From Candidatus Thorarchaeota archaeon (GTDB lineage: Archaea > Asgardarchaeota > Thorarchaeia > Thorarchaeales > Thorarchaeaceae), in NCBI GenBank assembly GCA_016840825.1, contig JAEORN010000046.1, positions 1-64,000 on the forward strand: a stretch of 64,000 nucleotides of DNA, written 5' to 3'. Positions within the stretch are counted from its first letter, which is position 1, and the number at the start of each line of letters is the position of its first letter. Below are positions 42,905 through 51,517 of the stretch, one piece after another. The translations under genes and the position numbers were made by a program. A model generated the notes under the pieces. The model did no database searches. It saw only the letters and a program-made list of their open reading frames with translations, and was not told the origin of the DNA.

Positions 42905-43351
42905 CTAGAACACAGTTTTTCCCCAGTCACTAGCCGCTTTCTTTGCTTTTCCGAGCTGCGACTGAGTCCAGTCTCTCACGCTTTCCTCCATTTCTTTACT
43001 AATCTCTGATTTGATGGTTACTAGCTCCTGAATAAGACTCAAGACTCCTTCATTGATAGAGCCGGCTCCATTTTCTTCAATTAGCTCGACGACATGGCGA
43101 TTATCATCCAATGCGGATGCTTCACCAGCCTCATGGAGTGTGACAATGTGATAATCATTTGAATTTCCAATTAGGAGTTTCATATCACCAAACACCATCT
43201 CTTTTATCTCAGTACCTCCTGATGCCCGTTTAATGAACATCTGAACTGCTGAGACAAATCCGCCAAACAACGTAACATCTCCATCGAGATGATCCCATCC
43301 AACTGATGCGACGGTTTCTCCTGCTTGATTCACAAGCATAATTCCATACAT
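42905..43351 (-). CDS. Longin/roadblock-like small protein of the GTPase operon
   Basis: The protein begins MYGIMLVNQAGETVASVGWD, then shows LFGGFVSAVQMFIKRASGGT, a strand pair (MVFGDMKLLIGNSND, YHIVTLHE) and a helix near the end. This is the profilin-like fold pattern of longin/roadblock domains that bind small GTPases. A ~40-residue amphipathic tail (SEISKEMEESVRDW onward) follows. I start it at the ATG at 43351, behind GAGGTG. Confidence 0.6.
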   Translation of the reverse strand: MYGIMLVNQAGETVASVGWDHLDGDVTLFGGFVSAVQMFIKRASGGTEIKEMVFGDMKLLIGNSNDYHIVTLHEAGEASALDDNRHVVELIEENGAGSINEGVLSLIQELVTIKSEISKEMEESVRDWTQSQLGKAKKAASDWGKTVF

Positions 43352-43387
43352 TTTACCCACACCTCTCAAAGTTCATAGTATTTCTAA

Positions 43388-43642
43388 TCATAGTGAATCA
43401 AACCAATCCTTTGTCTTGTCGATCACATCCTTTTCGCGAGCTTGTACAGCGACTTCTACATCGCGTATCTGGAAATTGGCATCGACAAACAGGACAAGAG
43501 AGTGATCCTTTGCACACTTTGTAGTCATCATCGCTGGAATTCGCTTAGCTTGAGTGATGAATTCCTCCTCGATTTCTACTTCTACTAGACTGCCATTTCC
43601 GCAGACTGGACATGTGAAAGGTTTCAACTTCTTCCTTACCAT
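43388..43642 (-). CDS. Small zinc-ribbon-like protein
   Basis: The protein has a CPVCGNGSL ribbon knuckle followed by a possible second pair near KCAKDHSL. The rest is a beta-rich, acidic stretch. The initiator is probably the ATG at 43642. It is tightly packed between the GTPase and longin-like genes, so it is likely part of the same complex or pathway. Function is unknown. Confidence 0.5.
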   Translation of the reverse strand: MVRKKLKPFTCPVCGNGSLVEVEIEEEFITQAKRIPAMMTTKCAKDHSLVLFVDANFQIRDVEVAVQAREKDVIDKTKDWFDSL

Positions 43643-43654
43643 AACACCCACCCT

Positions 43655-44215
43655 CTATGCTGTAGTTGCGACAGGATTCTGAGCTTTGTCATACTTGTTC
43701 AGCAATATACTTGCGACAAGTTCAAACATCTCCTCAATCCCCTGTCCAGACTTTGCTGAAACTTCAACGCACTCGGCGTCGTACATTTTGGCAAAATCCT
43801 GTCCTTCAGAAAGAGGAACGCCCATTCCTTCTTCTCGCTCATCCACTTTATTACCCACGAAGAGCAATTCTGCATCAGGAGCATTTTCCTTTAAGCGGTC
43901 GATCCACTCTGGTAATCTCTCTAATGTGTAGTATCTCGTAGCATCATAAGTTACGATTGCGAGCTTGGTCCCTAGGAAGTAGTCACTAACCACCTCACGA
44001 AACCTTGGTTGTCCACCCAGATCCCAGAGCATCAAGGTCAAAGGTGTTCCATTTGACATAAGCTTCTTCGATGCAAAATTCACACCTATTGTTATCTTCA
44101 TGTTCTGGTCAAATCTATCCTCAGTATACCTTACAGCGATTGATGTCTTACCGACACCACCTTCTCCAATCAGAGTCACTTTGTATACTGGGCCTCTTGA
44201 ACCTACAGATTGCAT
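43655..44215 (-). CDS. Ras/Arf-like small GTPase
   Basis: This 186-residue GTPase has all five motifs: G1 GEGGVGKTS (17-25), a Thr for G2 at 42, G3 WDLGGQ (64-69) with the catalytic Gln, G4 NKVD (122-125) and G5 SAK (153-155). The WDLGGQ form and a short N-terminal extension are closer to Arf/Gtr-type than to Rab (WDTAGQ). No C-terminal Cys prenylation motif is present. It is the first gene of the operon with a zinc ribbon, a longin-like protein and a polytopic membrane protein. Confidence 0.92.
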   Translation of the reverse strand: MQSVGSRGPVYKVTLIGEGGVGKTSIAVRYTEDRFDQNMKITIGVNFASKKLMSNGTPLTLMLWDLGGQPRFREVVSDYFLGTKLAIVTYDATRYYTLERLPEWIDRLKENAPDAELLFVGNKVDEREEGMGVPLSEGQDFAKMYDAECVEVSAKSGQGIEEMFELVASILLNKYDKAQNPVATTA

Positions 44216-44234
44216 GTCATGTTCCTCGTTACAG

Positions 44235-45065
44235 TTATTCGTTGTTTTGACGTTTCACAGAATCGTAATTGCTTGAACCAAGGATTTGCCCTCCAGAAAC
44301 CAAGATTTCCCTGGCCTCTCTATGGAGGGCAACGAAGTTTTCATCGTCCGATAGCAAAATCCATGCTAATTGCTCTAGGACAAGTGGCATGTTCAGATAC
44401 TCTTCTGGTGGTTGTTTCATATTCGTTGCAAGATATTCCATGGCAGAAACGATTGCATCATCTTGAGCAATTAGTATCTCTTTCAAACGAATATCATCAT
44501 CTGCAGCTGTAGATACTCCCCAGGATTTCTTGATGACATCAAGAATCTGATTTGATATCTGAGGCGAAATATCCCTCAAGCAGGATACAAAGAATCGTGC
44601 AGCAGTTCGGAACTGCATTCCACGACTTCTCTGTTTATTTCCAGATTCATCAAAAGATGCTGGGGGATATTGTTCTACCAAACCGAGATCACTTAGTTTT
44701 TGTAGATGGTAGTAGCATCGATGCTTCGTGATTTTCGTTTTCGGGAATTTAACTTCAATCGCAGCAAGGATTTCTGCTACAGTCATCCAGTATCGTTGGA
44801 ACGGAGTCCTCGTACTAACAAAATGAGTGATACCAGTACCGTCTGCAAGTAATTCTTCTTTTGAATCAGTCTTTACCTGATAATCAGGTATTCCTGACAC
44901 TAGAACCTCAAGTATCTTCCTTCTAATCGGATGATAAAGTGTGCTTTTCTGTTCACTATTCTCTAGTCGAAGAACCAGCTTTTGACCCTCTTCAATGGGA
45001 TTTGGCATATTAACTTCTTCAGATTCGATCATAGTGTCATTTGCACCCCGTCTTGGTCCAAGCAC
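44235..45065 (-). CDS. Winged-helix transcription regulator (stand-alone paralogue)
   Basis: The N-terminal ~170 residues share clear similarity with the N-terminus of the divergent PAS-array protein: LYHPIRRKILEVLVSGIPDY, RYWMTVAEILAAIE, CYYHLQKLSDLGLVEQYPP and RGMQFRTAARFFV. The shared part is a winged helix with an inserted acidic loop. The C-terminal ~100 residues are helical and differ. It is 19 bases upstream of the GTPase gene on the same strand and could control that operon and its divergent neighbour. Confidence 0.78.
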   Translation of the reverse strand: MLGPRRGANDTMIESEEVNMPNPIEEGQKLVLRLENSEQKSTLYHPIRRKILEVLVSGIPDYQVKTDSKEELLADGTGITHFVSTRTPFQRYWMTVAEILAAIEVKFPKTKITKHRCYYHLQKLSDLGLVEQYPPASFDESGNKQRSRGMQFRTAARFFVSCLRDISPQISNQILDVIKKSWGVSTAADDDIRLKEILIAQDDAIVSAMEYLATNMKQPPEEYLNMPLVLEQLAWILLSDDENFVALHREAREILVSGGQILGSSNYDSVKRQNNE

Positions 45066-45142
45066 CGGTCCCTGTGCTTTTTAGACGCAAGTAAAATACG
45101 CAATCATTACTATTTAAAACTTGTTCATTAGTATACCAAATT

Positions 45143-45160
45143 ATTAAAATTGATTTTAAT
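45143..45160. promoter_or_regulatory. Palindrome in the divergent regulator promoter region
   Basis: ATTAAAA-TTGA-TTTTAAT is a perfect inverted repeat of 7-base arms. It lies in the gap between two divergent genes that encode related winged-helix regulators, a good candidate for an autoregulatory site. A second, imperfect symmetry (CAAATAG-CCTATTG) follows within 20 bases. Confidence 0.45.
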
Positions 45161-45245
45161 AGACAAATAGCCTATTGAAACAGGAATAAATATAGGTAAC
45201 ATTTACATATCTGTGTGTGAATTACTAGTTTGGGAGTATACAGTC

Positions 45246-48224
45246 TTGAGTAAGAAGAAGGAGCCATCAATTGAACTTCCTGATACTCAACGTAAGGACT
45301 TCATGGTGCTAGAGACCAGCGACCAACGACAATCACTGTATGATCCTATTCGTCGCGAAATCCTAAGAACTCTAGATTCTGGGATTGAAGACTTCGAAAC
45401 CGATGTCAAACGCTCTGAACGAGTCTTGGAAGATGGAACAGTTGTCACTGAAGAAGTAACTATTCGTCGACCTGTGCTTCGACTCTGGATGAGTGCTCAG
45501 GAAATTGTTGATATTATTAATGAAAAGGATGCGAAGTTAGGTCTCTCGAACTATAACTGCTATTATCATCTTCATAAACTAAGAGATCAAGGTCTTGTCG
45601 AGCAATATCCTACTGGAGATGAGAAGGACTCAGGAAAAAGAGTTCGAGGGATGTTCTTCCGTTCAGCCGCAAAATTCTTTGTTCCTACGGCTTTTGAGAT
45701 CTCGGCTGGGCTTACAGAAGAGGATGTATTACCTCCTCAAGTAAATGAAAGAGCTGTCGAATTGGCACAGAAAGTGAAGGAAACCGGTTTCTCTGATGCA
45801 TTTGAGTATGATGTCATAATCAAGGGTGAGAGATATTGGTTCTCAATCACTATGAGTCTACATGATGATGGAGAAAGCATCATTTCCTTGGTTCGTGACA
45901 TCTCTGAAACTAGAAGAGCACAAGAAGCACTTAGGAGAAGTCAAGAGCGTCTAAATCTTGCTCTGAAAGGAGCTGATCTTGCTCCTTGGGAATGGTATGA
46001 GCAAGAGCAAATCATGATATTCGGAGAGAAATATGCTGACCTCCTTGGATATTCACAAAAAGAGATTGATGCCTATGCTAAGAACTGGTATTCGCTTGTA
46101 CATCCAGATGATGTTGACATGGTTCGTTCAAGCTGGTTGGATCATCTCAAAGGAACCACGCCTTTCTTCTCTGCAGAGTATCGCATTAAAACCAAGAGTA
46201 ATGACTACAGATGGGTTCGAGATAGGGGGAGCATTGTTGAATATGACTCGGGTGGCTCGCCAATAAGAGCTGCAGGTATAATTCAGGATATCACATGGGA
46301 GAAACTGACACTTGAAGCATTAGGGCAAAGCGAGGAGAAATATCAACGTCTTGTTAACGACTCTGTTCAAGGGATAGCAATCATACAGAATCAGAAGATC
46401 GTCTTTGCAAATCCAGCATACGCAAATGTTGTTCGGCGTAGTATCGGGGAACTTCTGGCAATGACCGCTGATGAAGTTTGGCAGATTGTTCATCCTGATG
46501 ATCGAAACAGCTTAGAGAAGAGAAATGAACTCATAGAGCAAGGTGTTGAATCGCTCCCTGTCCATAGATTCAGGTATCTGCGACCTAAGGGTGAGGTTAG
46601 GTGGGTCGATTCCTATGCAAAGGTAATTGACTATGACGGGCAACCTGCCATCCAAGCGCTAGAGGTAGATGTTACAGAGCAGTACAATACTGAGCAAGCT
46701 CTCAAACAGAGTGAGTTACGCTATAGAACTCTATTCGAGAATGTATCAGATGCAGTCTTCACGACAGATAGGGACGGGGAGATTATGTATTGTAATTCCA
46801 TATCTGGTGAGATGTTTGGATATGCCCCTGCAGAGATGATTGGAATGTCAATTGAGGACCTGATTCATCCTGATGATAGGTCGTGGGTTGTAACTACATT
46901 TGAAGCAAATACACTCAGTTCTGAAGCAAGGTATCAAGGATTGGAAGCTCGTGGACTAAGGAAAGATGGCACAATCTTCTATTTTCATGCAACAGGAACA
47001 GCACTAAATAGAGATGGAGAACACATAGGATTTCAGTCTCTAGTTCGCGATATTACTGATCGAGTGGAGTCTGAGAAGGCATTAAGAGCACAACGCGATC
47101 TTGCACAGATGTATTTGAAAATGGCAGGCAACATCTTCCTCGTTCTTGATAGAGATGGTAACATTTCATTACTTAATCGAGTCGGTCGAGATATTTTAGA
47201 GGTATCAGATGATGAGAATGTGGTAGGTCTCTCATGGTTCAATTTCGTTCCAAGAGATGAACGAGATGATGTCAAACAGATATTTGCTAAACTCATGAGA
47301 GGCGATCCTAATCATATTGACTATAGAGAGCGAGGAGTGCTAACTCGAAAGGGTAACAGGAAACTTATCGCTTGGCGTGCTAACCTCCTTTATGATGAGA
47401 ATAAGGAAATCATCGGTCTCATAAGTTCAGGTGAGGATATAACAGAAAGAAGAAAAGCTGAGCAGGCATTAAGAGATAGTGAAGAGAAATACAGATTGCT
47501 GGTGGAGAGATCGAATATAGGAATCGCAATAACATCATATCCGCCTTTCAAAGTTCACTATGTAAACAAAGCTACAGAGCATACCCTAGGTCTTGAACCT
47601 GAGAGATACATGAGAGCCTCCCCAGATGAATTGGAGGAGATGATTCATCCTGCAGATCGAGATATCCTGAAAGAAGTGCTAACGAAGGTCTTGGAAGGGG
47701 AAGTCGGAGAAGAACAGGATTCATTCGAATACAGACTTCTCAATATTAAGGGGGATATTCTGTGGGTTCGCGATGCTCCACAAAAAGTGATATACGACGG
47801 TAAACCCGCTGTTTTATCATTTCTGGTTGATATCACGGGGGACATGGTAGAAAAGAGGAAGAAGGCACAAGAAATTGATAACTTTAGAGGGATGGTAAAT
47901 GCATCAGCAAATGGAATGGCTATTATTGTTGATGAGAGATTCCATTTTGTGAATGATGCCTTAGTTGAATTGCTAGGGATCAATAGAGATGATATCATTG
48001 GCAAAGTAGTTTGGAGTGTTTCTCCAAGAAATCAACCTGACAAATCTAGTTCAAAGACAAAGATGCTTGAGCTACTTGCGGATACAATATCTGGTAAAGA
48101 ACAGAAAGTTCAGTGGATTTTGAAACGGTCCGATGGAATAGACCTTGTGATAGAATTGGAACTATCACTCCTTCCAGGTGATACTGAAATTCTATTCAAT
48201 GTTCACCGAATTTTAGAGTCCTGA
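45246..48224 (+). CDS. Winged-helix regulator fused to an array of PAS domains, no kinase
   Basis: Residues ~15-150 are the same winged-helix domain as in the divergent gene. The remaining ~830 residues are PAS domains: a partial one, then about six (EEKYQRLVNDSVQGIAII, LRYRTLFENVSDAVFTTDRD and FRGMVNASANGMAIIVDERF begin three of them), several ending in the usual RDIT/GEDITERR linkers. There is no HisKA, HATPase, GGDEF or receiver domain, so this is a one-component, DNA-binding multi-sensor. I start it at the TTG at 45246 with GGGAG nine bases upstream; an upstream GTG frame lacks support. Confidence 0.82.
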   Translation: MSKKKEPSIELPDTQRKDFMVLETSDQRQSLYDPIRREILRTLDSGIEDFETDVKRSERVLEDGTVVTEEVTIRRPVLRLWMSAQEIVDIINEKDAKLGLSNYNCYYHLHKLRDQGLVEQYPTGDEKDSGKRVRGMFFRSAAKFFVPTAFEISAGLTEEDVLPPQVNERAVELAQKVKETGFSDAFEYDVIIKGERYWFSITMSLHDDGESIISLVRDISETRRAQEALRRSQERLNLALKGADLAPWEWYEQEQIMIFGEKYADLLGYSQKEIDAYAKNWYSLVHPDDVDMVRSSWLDHLKGTTPFFSAEYRIKTKSNDYRWVRDRGSIVEYDSGGSPIRAAGIIQDITWEKLTLEALGQSEEKYQRLVNDSVQGIAIIQNQKIVFANPAYANVVRRSIGELLAMTADEVWQIVHPDDRNSLEKRNELIEQGVESLPVHRFRYLRPKGEVRWVDSYAKVIDYDGQPAIQALEVDVTEQYNTEQALKQSELRYRTLFENVSDAVFTTDRDGEIMYCNSISGEMFGYAPAEMIGMSIEDLIHPDDRSWVVTTFEANTLSSEARYQGLEARGLRKDGTIFYFHATGTALNRDGEHIGFQSLVRDITDRVESEKALRAQRDLAQMYLKMAGNIFLVLDRDGNISLLNRVGRDILEVSDDENVVGLSWFNFVPRDERDDVKQIFAKLMRGDPNHIDYRERGVLTRKGNRKLIAWRANLLYDENKEIIGLISSGEDITERRKAEQALRDSEEKYRLLVERSNIGIAITSYPPFKVHYVNKATEHTLGLEPERYMRASPDELEEMIHPADRDILKEVLTKVLEGEVGEEQDSFEYRLLNIKGDILWVRDAPQKVIYDGKPAVLSFLVDITGDMVEKRKKAQEIDNFRGMVNASANGMAIIVDERFHFVNDALVELLGINRDDIIGKVVWSVSPRNQPDKSSSKTKMLELLADTISGKEQKVQWILKRSDGIDLVIELELSLLPGDTEILFNVHRILES

Positions 48225-48234
48225 ATATTGTATC

Positions 48235-49434
48235 TCAACGTTTTTGCATGAAGGTTTCAAGTCGGTTCATCGCTTCATCTATCATTTCTGGAGGTGGTAA
48301 GAACACACTTCGAAAATGACTGGCTCCATACTCTGGACAGAATCCAGAACCTGGCACGAACACGACTCCTGTTTCATTCAATACATCCTTCACGAACTCT
48401 GTGTCATCTTTCCATCTATTCTGAAGCTCAATCTTTGGCATGATATAGAAGGCTGCTTCTGGTAATCTTGTTGATATTGAATCAATGTCGTTCAAGCGCT
48501 TGTAGATGAGATCACGCCTTTCTCTCAGTCTATGCATTGTATCTTTGAGGTGCTGACCATCACTTCTCAATGCTGCAATAGAAGCAATTTGTGCAGTAGA
48601 ATTCAAACAGATTCTCACACGCGCTTGACGCATCATAGCATCATACAATGGATCAAGCTCTCCATTTTGGTCATGGAAGTAAGCATATCCGACTCTCCAA
48701 CCTGGGGCTAGGTACACCTTGCTTACACCATTGAAACCTATAACAGGAACATCTCCAGCGATACGAACCATTGGTGTTTGAGGCTCGTCATAAGTGAGCT
48801 GGTCATAGATTTCGTCTGAGATGAGGGGAATCTCGAATTCTCCAGCGATATCGACGATCTCACGTAGTGTTTTTTCGTTGTAGACTGAGCCGGTCGGATT
48901 GTTAGGATTGATCACAAGGATCGCAGTAGTCTTGTCAGAGATCTTATTGCGTAGGTCTTGTGGATCTGGATTCCAATCATCTTCCTCTATAGTTCGATAT
49001 GTAACAGGTTTTCCCCCAAAGAACTTCACGTAGCTTATGTAAGGTGGATACGCAGGCCCAGGCAAAAGGAACTCAGAGCCAGGAGATACAAGCGCTCCAG
49101 TAAGAAATAGGATGGCCTCAGAAACTCCTGCCGTGATTATCATTCGATTGGAATCAATGTCAATCCCATTCACTCGTTTCTCTTTCTCAGCAGCTGCCTT
49201 CTTGAGTTCTGGCTCACCGTCCGAAGGAGAATATCCATTCCACCCATCCCTTGTGGCTTTACACATGGCTTCTACCATGAATTCAGGAGTCTTCCAATCG
49301 TATTGAATAGGATCTCCGATATTCAAATAGAGTGGCTTCTCACCAGTTCGTTTCTCATAGCTCTTTGCTGCTACTACGATATCTCGAATGGCATATTGTA
49401 GATTGGCTGCGCCAGGAGTTATATTGAGTTTCAT
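48235..49434 (-). CDS. PLP-dependent aminotransferase (alanine/aspartate class I)
   Basis: This is a fold-type I aminotransferase of ~400 residues. It has the N-terminal NIGDPIQYDW, NPNNPTGSVY near 180, SDEIYDQLTY near 212, and FNGVSKVYLAPGWRVGYAY with the PLP Lys near 248. FVPGSGFCPEYGASHFRSVF is the C-terminal Arg region. Relatives include archaeal AlaT/AspC. I start it at the ATG at 49434 because GGGG lies six bases upstream and homologues begin near there. A 30-codon extension to 49524 is unsupported. Confidence 0.88.
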   Translation of the reverse strand: MKLNITPGAANLQYAIRDIVVAAKSYEKRTGEKPLYLNIGDPIQYDWKTPEFMVEAMCKATRDGWNGYSPSDGEPELKKAAAEKEKRVNGIDIDSNRMIITAGVSEAILFLTGALVSPGSEFLLPGPAYPPYISYVKFFGGKPVTYRTIEEDDWNPDPQDLRNKISDKTTAILVINPNNPTGSVYNEKTLREIVDIAGEFEIPLISDEIYDQLTYDEPQTPMVRIAGDVPVIGFNGVSKVYLAPGWRVGYAYFHDQNGELDPLYDAMMRQARVRICLNSTAQIASIAALRSDGQHLKDTMHRLRERRDLIYKRLNDIDSISTRLPEAAFYIMPKIELQNRWKDDTEFVKDVLNETGVVFVPGSGFCPEYGASHFRSVFLPPPEMIDEAMNRLETFMQKR

Positions 49435-49592
49435 TCCGTACCCCTGCTCGTGTGGCGATGCAACCGACGTATATTGTTTGCGGAATTGACTAGCTCGCAC
49501 ATTTTCTGTTGCAGAGCTGATCATAAATTAGGAGAATATCGGAACTTATTTTACATCATTTAGTTATTTGACTTAAGGCGTGGCTGAGGAAA

Positions 49593-50012
49593 ATGGACTT
49601 GGAAGAAGCAAAACTGGCCATTGTAAAAGAAATGGCAAATCATATTGATGGTCATATTGCTATACCTCATCTTGAGTTACTTATGAAATCTAAATTGGGG
49701 AATGAATTGTACACTGCTGCAATCAATTCGCTAGTTAGTGAATATAGCATCAGAGAAAAAACGGTAGTAGTTCGAGGGATCTCTCATCACTGGGAATTAA
49801 CAGATTCAGGTAAGGAGAAATACAAACTGAGAGCAAGGGAGTATATCCATGAGAGTGATTATGATCCTACATCAGGAATGGTTCGAGTAGTTGGCACTGG
49901 TGGACAGACACTTGATTACGTTACAGCACCAGATAAGAGAGAATGTCTGTACATGTGCTGTGGATTCATCATTGTCGCTATAATTATAATACTAATAGCA
50001 CTCAGTATGTAG
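49593..50012 (+). CDS. Winged-helix-like protein with a C-terminal membrane anchor
   Basis: The first ~85 residues look like a winged helix (ELYTAAINSLVSEYSIREKT and a wing). The last ~20 (CGFIIVAIIIILIALSM) form a single C-terminal membrane helix preceded by CLYMCC. That makes a tail-anchored protein, unusual for a DNA-binding fold. GAGGAAA precedes the ATG. The function is unknown. Confidence 0.6.
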   Translation: MDLEEAKLAIVKEMANHIDGHIAIPHLELLMKSKLGNELYTAAINSLVSEYSIREKTVVVRGISHHWELTDSGKEKYKLRAREYIHESDYDPTSGMVRVVGTGGQTLDYVTAPDKRECLYMCCGFIIVAIIIILIALSM

Positions 50013-50094
50013 ATTCCATGCATCTCAAGAATATCTTAGTAATCCGATGAAGACAGAAATTCCGCAAGTGAGTTCGGTAGAGATTGGAAAGAGT

Positions 50095-50116
50095 GGCTCT
50101 AGTCAAAACTAGAGCC
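50095..50116. terminator. Perfect hairpin between convergent genes
   Basis: GGCTCTAGT at 50095-50103 and ACTAGAGCC at 50108-50116 form a 9-base stem around CAAA. It lies between the convergent genes ending at 50012 and 50142. Confidence 0.55.
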
Positions 50117-50141
50117 GTTAGAGTCCGCTTCTTAAAGTCAT

Positions 50142-50345
50142 CTAAATTTTGTTCACCTTTGCCAGCTTGCCATTGTTGTAAGAGCAGATAATTACGCCAG
50201 TTTCTATGAAGACTAATGCTCCAAGTGCAAAGGCGAAGATCAGATCTACCACTCCTGTTGTGTAGAAGGTGCACATATTTGCACCAATAAACACGAAGAT
50301 CAAAATCCCAAATACAGCAATCATCAATTTTTCTTTCGTTGTCAT
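50142..50345 (-). CDS. Two-helix small membrane protein
   Basis: This 67-residue protein has two hydrophobic helices separated by a short loop (LMIAVFGILIFVFIGANMC and VDLIFAFALGALVFIETGVI) and a basic tail. It overlaps the preceding gene as ATGA, so translation is coupled. No family is recognised. Confidence 0.5.
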   Translation of the reverse strand: MTTKEKLMIAVFGILIFVFIGANMCTFYTTGVVDLIFAFALGALVFIETGVIICSYNNGKLAKVNKI

Positions 50346-50662
50346 TGAATATCATTTCCTTTGAATTTCTTGTCGGCATCTATGGCTATGATTTCACAAT
50401 GTCTCAAGTATATCCTCAGAACTCCAAAACTTCCCTTGACTTCTAGTATTTCAGGTTCAACAAACGATGCTTGTTGTAAGTGTCCAAGTGTTCCTTCAAT
50501 TATGACTCCTTCATTCTGACGGTTTGAATATATAGGACGCCAGTATTTGCTGGAACTGAGTTCAATAGAGAAGTCGCGTTCATCATTTTCTTTTACTTTC
50601 ACAGCCATCTTGAATGCCTCACGACTTCCTCTCAGCAATATCTGATAATCTTTAATTGACAC
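50342..50662 (-). CDS. Small strand-rich protein of unknown function
   Basis: This 106-residue protein is predicted soluble and beta-rich (DYQILLRGSREAFKMAVKVK, GVIIEGTLGHLQQASFVEP). It starts at GTG. It is divergent from the FilR1-type regulator gene by 38 bases and coupled to the two-helix membrane protein downstream. I do not recognise it. Confidence 0.45.
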   Translation of the reverse strand: MSIKDYQILLRGSREAFKMAVKVKENDERDFSIELSSSKYWRPIYSNRQNEGVIIEGTLGHLQQASFVEPEILEVKGSFGVLRIYLRHCEIIAIDADKKFKGNDIQ

Positions 50663-50700
50663 CGATACGAAATATTTAACACAGGTGCGAATTTTTTACA

Positions 50701-51465
50701 ATGTCCGACAATGAAGAAGATGCTGAAATCTCAAAAGTCCTATTTGAACTAGCTAGCAATCGACGAGCGAGCATTCTTTTCGAATTGGGAAAACAGGATC
50801 TCAAAATGAAGCAAATAGCTAACACTCTAGATATGAATGTCACAGAAACCTTCAGACACTTGCAAAGACTAAGTGATGCAAAGCTCGTGGAGAAAACGAT
50901 TGAAGGGACATATTCAATAACATCTCTTGGAAACCTAGCGGTCGGACTTCTTTCAACTTTTAATTTTATTCTAAGATACGGAGATTATTTCTTGGAGCAT
51001 GATCTGTATAGTCTTCCCTATGAGTTTCTTAACAGACTTGGTGAGCTATCCAATGGGGAGTTCTGTGGGGATACTCTAACTAATTTCAATCGAGTTAGGG
51101 CAATGGTATATGACGCTGAAGAATACATATGGGCAATGGCTGAACAATCAGAATCGAGTCATGTTCAAGTGACTAATGAGAAGGTGGCTAAAGGGTTACA
51201 ATTTCGTTTTATTATGCAAGAGAATTTGGCAAAGACCATCAAGATCACTCCTGAAGTCGAGCACCTTAAACAGAGAAGAGTTCTCGAACGAATCTGTGTC
51301 ACATTCCTAATTACTGAAAAGGAGTCAGTTGTCAACTTTCGCAGGCTTGATGGAGAAATGCATTTTATAGGTTTCTTTGGAAAAGATGAGAAATTCCGTA
51401 AGTGGACTCGTGATCTTTTCCTCCACTGTTGGGAAAAAGCTGAGCCTTGGCACACAAAGATATAG
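50701..51465 (+). CDS. Winged-helix regulator with FilR1-type C-terminal domain
   Basis: The N-terminal winged helix is ArsR-like (LFELASNRRASILFELGKQD, MKQIANTLDMNVTETFRHLQ). The C-terminal half ends FFGKDEKFRKWTRDLFLHCW, the hallmark of the FilR1/DUF1724 domain found in many archaeal regulators. It may be a ligand-responsive repressor of itself and the divergent small genes. The ATG at 50701 follows a poly-T stretch without a good ribosome site, which suggests a short or leaderless transcript. Confidence 0.78.
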   Translation: MSDNEEDAEISKVLFELASNRRASILFELGKQDLKMKQIANTLDMNVTETFRHLQRLSDAKLVEKTIEGTYSITSLGNLAVGLLSTFNFILRYGDYFLEHDLYSLPYEFLNRLGELSNGEFCGDTLTNFNRVRAMVYDAEEYIWAMAEQSESSHVQVTNEKVAKGLQFRFIMQENLAKTIKITPEVEHLKQRRVLERICVTFLITEKESVVNFRRLDGEMHFIGFFGKDEKFRKWTRDLFLHCWEKAEPWHTKI

Positions 51466-51517
51466 AGTCATACTAATGTCTGTAATCTTCACATATCAGA
51501 CGTAATTCTTTGAGCAT

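Noticed and set aside
45213..45245. GTG start of the PAS-array regulator
   Set aside because: The first 11 codons have no ribosome site, whereas the TTG at 45246 is preceded by GGGAG at proper spacing and gives a basic N-terminus like other regulators.
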